Shown here: positions 60,897 to 64,000 of the stretch, piece by piece
Numbering within the stretch: position 1 is the stretch's first letter
Layout of the letters: every line of letters starts with the position of its first letter
Assembly: GCA_016713825.1 (NCBI GenBank)
Contig: JADJOJ010000001.1
Location: forward strand, 620,001-684,000
Origin: Candidatus Leptofilum gracile
Lineage (GTDB): Bacteria; Chloroflexota; Anaerolineae; Promineifilales; Promineifilaceae
Direction of reading: 5' to 3'
DNA: 64,000 nucleotides
Notes under the pieces: model-generated
Databases searched by the model: none
The model's input: the letters and a program-made list of their open reading frames with translations, nothing else
Told to the model about the DNA's origin: nothing
Program-made: the position numbers and the translations under genes

Positions 60897-63620
60897 TTGA
60901 CTCGCAAACTTTTTCTTGGCCTCCTGGCCATCTTATTTTTTTTACCCACCCGAACGATGGCGCAAAGCGAGACGGCCGTTCCCCACCTCACCTACACCAC
61001 CGCCGACAGCTACCTCATCGTGGAGGTTCTGGATGACGACCTGCTCCATTTTGAAGCAGGCCAGGGCAGCCCACCCGCCGCTGGCACACCGCTGGGCACC
61101 AGCCCGATGGTGCAAAAAACCAACTATCCCGGCCCCACCACCTTTACTGACGACGGCCAGGGCACGCTGACCACGGCCGAATTGCAGGTGCAGATCGATG
61201 CCCAAACGCTGTGCAGCACGGTTTGGGATGTGACGCGCGAGGAACCTTTGCGGTTAACGGCCGTTTGCCCCCAAGACCTCGACGCCCGCAAAAGCAGCCT
61301 GGTCATCGACCCCGCCGCCACGCAAGACGTGTACGGCCTGGGCGAGCAGTTCCGCACCCCCGGCGAGCCCAACGGCGACTGGCTCGGCAGTGAACGCCAA
61401 CCGGGCCTCTTTGGCAACGTCATGGAAGAGTTCAGCGGCGGCATGGTGGGCAACGCCCAATTCCCCATCCTCTACGCCCTCGGCGCGGGGCGCGACAACT
61501 ACGCCCTGTTTGTCGATCTGGTTTACAAGCAGGAGTGGGAATTCATCGGCGAGGCGTGGAGCATGACCACCTCGGCCGATCCGCTGCGCTGGTACGTGCT
61601 CGGCGGCCCCGATTTGCCCGATTTGCGCGCTGATTATTTGGAGTTAAACGGCCGTCCGCCCGTGCCGCCCAAAGCGCTGTTTGGCCTCTGGGTCTCCGAA
61701 TACGGCTACGACAACTGGGCCGAACTGGACGACAAACGACAAACGCTCAACGCCAACCAGTTCCCCCAAGACGGCTTCGTCCTCGACCTGCAATGGTTTG
61801 GCAACATCCGCCCGCCCAGCCAGATGGGCTCCCTCAGCTGGGACCTGGCCAACTTCCCCGACCCCGCCGCCAAAATCGCCGAATTAGGTGAAGATGGCCT
61901 GGGGCTCATCCTCATCGAAGAGTCGTATGTGGACGATGATCTGCAAAACTTTGGCCTGATGGCCAGCCAAAGCTACCTGGTGAAAGCATGCGACACCTGC
62001 GGCCCGGCCACCATGCGCGAATGGTGGGGCAATGGCGGCATGGTAGACTGGACCAACGAGGAAGGCGCGGCCTTCTGGCACGATCTGGTGCGCCAGCCGC
62101 TCATCGAGGCGGGCGTGTTTGGCCACTGGACCGACCTGGGCGAGCCGGAAATGGTCGCCCCCAACAGCTGGTACGCGGGCCTGCCCGGCCTGGAACTGCA
62201 CGACCAGCTGGCGAACAACAACATCTACAACCTGCTCTGGGCCAAAAGCATCTTTTTGGGCTACCAGCGCAACGGCGTCACCCAGCGCCCGGTCATTTTG
62301 TCCCGCTCTGGCACCACGGGCATTCAGCGCTATGGCGCGGCGATGTGGTCGGCCGACATCGGCTCCAACTTCGACAGCCTGGCCGCCCACATGAACGCCC
62401 AAATGCAGATGTCGTTCTCTGGCCTGGACTACTTCGGCACCGACGTGGGCGGTTTCCATCGCGGCACCATCAGCGGGGCCGATTTGGACGAGCTGTACAC
62501 CGTCTGGCTGGCCAACAGCGCCCTGCTAGACGTGCCCTTACGGCCGCACACCGAAAATCTGTGCAACTGCAAAGAAACCGCCCCAGACCGCGTGGGCGAC
62601 CTGGCCAGCAATCTGGCCAACGTGCGGCTGCGCTATGCGCTCGCCCCCTACTACTACTCGCTGGCGCATCTGGCGTCGCAGACGGGCGCGCCCGTCGTGC
62701 CGCCGCTGGTTTTTTATTACCAGGACGATCCGCAAACGCGCGATTTGGGCGACCACAAGCTGCTGGGGCGCGACATGTTGCTGCGCACCGTGACGGAGGC
62801 GGGGGTGACGGCCGTTCCCGTCTACCTCCCCGCCGGCCAATGGGTCAACTTCCACACCGGCGAATGGATCAGCAGCAGCGGCCAATGGCTGGACGAGGTG
62901 CCGACCACCTACGATGGCCTGTTCCAACTGCCGCTTTTTGTCCGGGCCGGAGCCATCGTGCCGCAGCTGTTTGTGGACGAACAGACGATGAACCTGGCTG
63001 GCCTGCGCCGGGACGGCAGCACGCGGGACGAGCTGATCGTCTATGTGGTGCCCGCGCCGGAACCGAGCAGCTTTACTTTATTCGAAGATGACGGCCGTTC
63101 CACAGCCTACCAAACCGGCGCACTGCAAACCACCCAGCTCAGCCAGCGCTGGCTCGATGGGCAAATCACCGTAGAAATTGCCGCCGCCGAGGGCAGCTAC
63201 GATGGCGCAGCCGCCAGCCGGGACAACGTGCTCAAGCTGGCCATGGGGGATGCGGCGGTTACAGCCGTCTCCCTCAACGGCAGCGAATTAACAAATTTGG
63301 ATTCACTGGCTGAGTGGGAAACGGCCGTTTCCGGCTACATCCTCACTCACGGCGAACTGTGGGCCAAATCCGGCCCGCTGCCCGTGATTGAGCCGAAGCA
63401 GTTCATCGTGACGCTGGCACAGCCAATCGAAGAAGCAGCTGAGGTGGCGGAGGTTGTGGTGGAAAGTACGGCCGTTCCCCCCCAAGCGCCCGCCGCAGCA
63501 GAGCCAACTGCCAGCGAACCTGCCCCAAACCGCACACCGCTATTCATCAGTCTGGGAATCGTGATTGTTCTTCTCGTGGGCGGCTGGCTTTATTATCAAC
63601 AACGACGTAGTCAAATGTAA
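60897..63620 (+). CDS. Secreted GH31 glycosidase with C-terminal membrane anchor
   Basis: This 907-residue protein starts at TTG 60897, six nt after ACAGGAG, giving a clean signal peptide (KLFLGLLAILFFLPTRTMAQ). The GH31 module (about 150-640) has PPKALFGLWVSEYGYDN, HWTDLGEPEMV (catalytic nucleophile Asp before GEP) and FGTDVGGFHRG. The C-terminal 100 residues end in a Pro/Ala linker and a membrane helix (FISLGIVIVLLVGGWLYY) with a basic tail. It would act on alpha-glucosides or alpha-xylosides at the cell surface. The start at 60807 was rejected because it precedes the signal peptide. Confidence 0.9.
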   Translation: MTRKLFLGLLAILFFLPTRTMAQSETAVPHLTYTTADSYLIVEVLDDDLLHFEAGQGSPPAAGTPLGTSPMVQKTNYPGPTTFTDDGQGTLTTAELQVQIDAQTLCSTVWDVTREEPLRLTAVCPQDLDARKSSLVIDPAATQDVYGLGEQFRTPGEPNGDWLGSERQPGLFGNVMEEFSGGMVGNAQFPILYALGAGRDNYALFVDLVYKQEWEFIGEAWSMTTSADPLRWYVLGGPDLPDLRADYLELNGRPPVPPKALFGLWVSEYGYDNWAELDDKRQTLNANQFPQDGFVLDLQWFGNIRPPSQMGSLSWDLANFPDPAAKIAELGEDGLGLILIEESYVDDDLQNFGLMASQSYLVKACDTCGPATMREWWGNGGMVDWTNEEGAAFWHDLVRQPLIEAGVFGHWTDLGEPEMVAPNSWYAGLPGLELHDQLANNNIYNLLWAKSIFLGYQRNGVTQRPVILSRSGTTGIQRYGAAMWSADIGSNFDSLAAHMNAQMQMSFSGLDYFGTDVGGFHRGTISGADLDELYTVWLANSALLDVPLRPHTENLCNCKETAPDRVGDLASNLANVRLRYALAPYYYSLAHLASQTGAPVVPPLVFYYQDDPQTRDLGDHKLLGRDMLLRTVTEAGVTAVPVYLPAGQWVNFHTGEWISSSGQWLDEVPTTYDGLFQLPLFVRAGAIVPQLFVDEQTMNLAGLRRDGSTRDELIVYVVPAPEPSSFTLFEDDGRSTAYQTGALQTTQLSQRWLDGQITVEIAAAEGSYDGAAASRDNVLKLAMGDAAVTAVSLNGSELTNLDSLAEWETAVSGYILTHGELWAKSGPLPVIEPKQFIVTLAQPIEEAAEVAEVVVESTAVPPQAPAAAEPTASEPAPNRTPLFISLGIVIVLLVGGWLYYQQRRSQM

Positions 63621-63627
63621 GCAAAAT

Positions 63628-63686
63628 GGGACGCGGACAAACGCGGATGAACGCGAATCATTTCAAATCCGCGTCAATCCGCGTCC
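63628..63686. repeat. Short-word inverted repeat (GGACGCGGA/TCCGCGTC)
   Basis: GGGACGCGGACAAACGCGGATG faces AAATCCGCGTCAATCCGCGTCC. Same word family as 16258 and 19386. It lies between the GH31 gene and the last gene. Confidence 0.8.
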
Positions 63687-63717
63687 TAAAAAAATTCAAT
63701 TCACAGAGGCTTTTTAC

Positions 63718-64000
63718 ATGGAAGATTTTGTTTTTGGTTCCCTATCCACCACCGAAAAACGACTGAAGTATTACCAGGAATGGCGGCAAGGCGTGAAGCA
63801 CCACAGCCAGGTTTTGCCGCGTGCGCCGCAGGCAAGCGATGCCCCCGTGCTCACCGTCATCGTGGGGCTGGCCCAGCTGATTGACCGGATTGAGTGCGAG
63901 GTGATGCTGCCGGAAACGGCCGTTCACACATTCACCCGCACCCAAACGCATTGGGATCTGCTCAACTGGCAATATTTGCAGCATTGGCAAGTTACCCTGC
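63718..64000 (+). CDS. Probable GH13-type glycosidase, N-terminal part only
   Basis: The ATG at 63718 opens a frame through the right edge (94 complete codons). It begins MEDFVFGSLSTTEKRLKYYQ and continues with beta-rich sequence (APVLTVIVGLAQLID, VHTFTRTQTHWDLLNWQY) that resembles the N-terminal Ig-like domain of bacterial neopullulanase/alpha-glucosidase proteins. The gene follows the GH31 gene in the maltodextrin region. The family call is tentative because no catalytic region is inside the window. Confidence 0.5.
   Translation, partial: MEDFVFGSLSTTEKRLKYYQEWRQGVKHHSQVLPRAPQASDAPVLTVIVGLAQLIDRIECEVMLPETAVHTFTRTQTHWDLLNWQYLQHWQVTL

Overview
The window looks like chromosomal DNA of an uncultured Chloroflexota bacterium, probably Anaerolineae/Ardenticatenia-like and probably from a metagenome assembly. 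This is inferred from gene content: a FakA/DegV/RecG/CoaD/RpmF/FabD/FabG/Asp23/NusB run, mevalonate kinase beside a UbiA-family enzyme, many short-word hairpin repeats, and secreted VCBS and DOMON-like proteins. No rRNA, tRNA, CRISPR array or complete insertion sequence was found. Two stretches (6288-6383 and about 21480-24460) are G/C homopolymer-like sequence that I read as assembly artefact and did not annotate as genes.

Layout. 0-6 kb: a partial DOMON-like membrane protein (minus), a small membrane protein, then a three-gene acyl-CoA carboxylase set (carboxyltransferase, biotin carboxylase, biotin carrier) and a CYTH-domain gene. 6-7.3 kb: broken or partial toxin-antitoxin-like genes, including a HEPN-MNT pair whose HEPN member has an amber stop. 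7.5-11.8 kb: a stand-alone gyrase-A C-terminal domain coupled to a Qnr-like pentapeptide protein, M20 amidohydrolase, Nudix, V4R protein. 12-18.4 kb: a secreted three-repeat protein and an ABC export cluster that includes a degenerate ABC ATPase fused to a LytTR DNA-binding domain. 18.5-21.4 kb: thioredoxin-TPR protein, K+-channel-like protein, second MNT-HEPN pair. 24.4-31.6 kb: truncated phosphotransferase, secreted CAP-domain protein, ClpS, MFS transporter, epimerase, UbiA-family enzyme plus mevalonate kinase. 31.8-43.5 kb: Asp23, FakA, DegV/FakB, RecG, CoaD, coiled-coil protein, L32, FabD, FabG, a second Asp23, NusB, degenerate Nudix, Rieske oxygenase. 43.5-49.7 kb: pheS and pheT with a glycosyltransferase-C-like gene between them, preceded by a phenylalanine-rich leader peptide and attenuator. 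49.8-64 kb: a MarR regulator, a maltodextrin-type ABC importer without its ATPase (malE, malF, malG), a GH13 lipoprotein, a MazEF pair, a VCBS/di-haem peroxidase fusion, a GH31 enzyme and the start of another probable glycosidase.

Window-wide signals. (1) The octamer ACGGCCGT occurs about 95 times by hand count, a HIP1-like iterated palindrome; it is absent from malEFG and from the artefact region. (2) Nearly every spacer between co-oriented genes carries an inverted repeat built from short reiterated words, a different word in each spacer. (3) Several promoters place -10 about 6-9 nt before the start codon, suggesting leaderless or near-leaderless transcripts. (4) A related structured 5' leader occurs twice, upstream of the carboxyltransferase and of the V4R gene.
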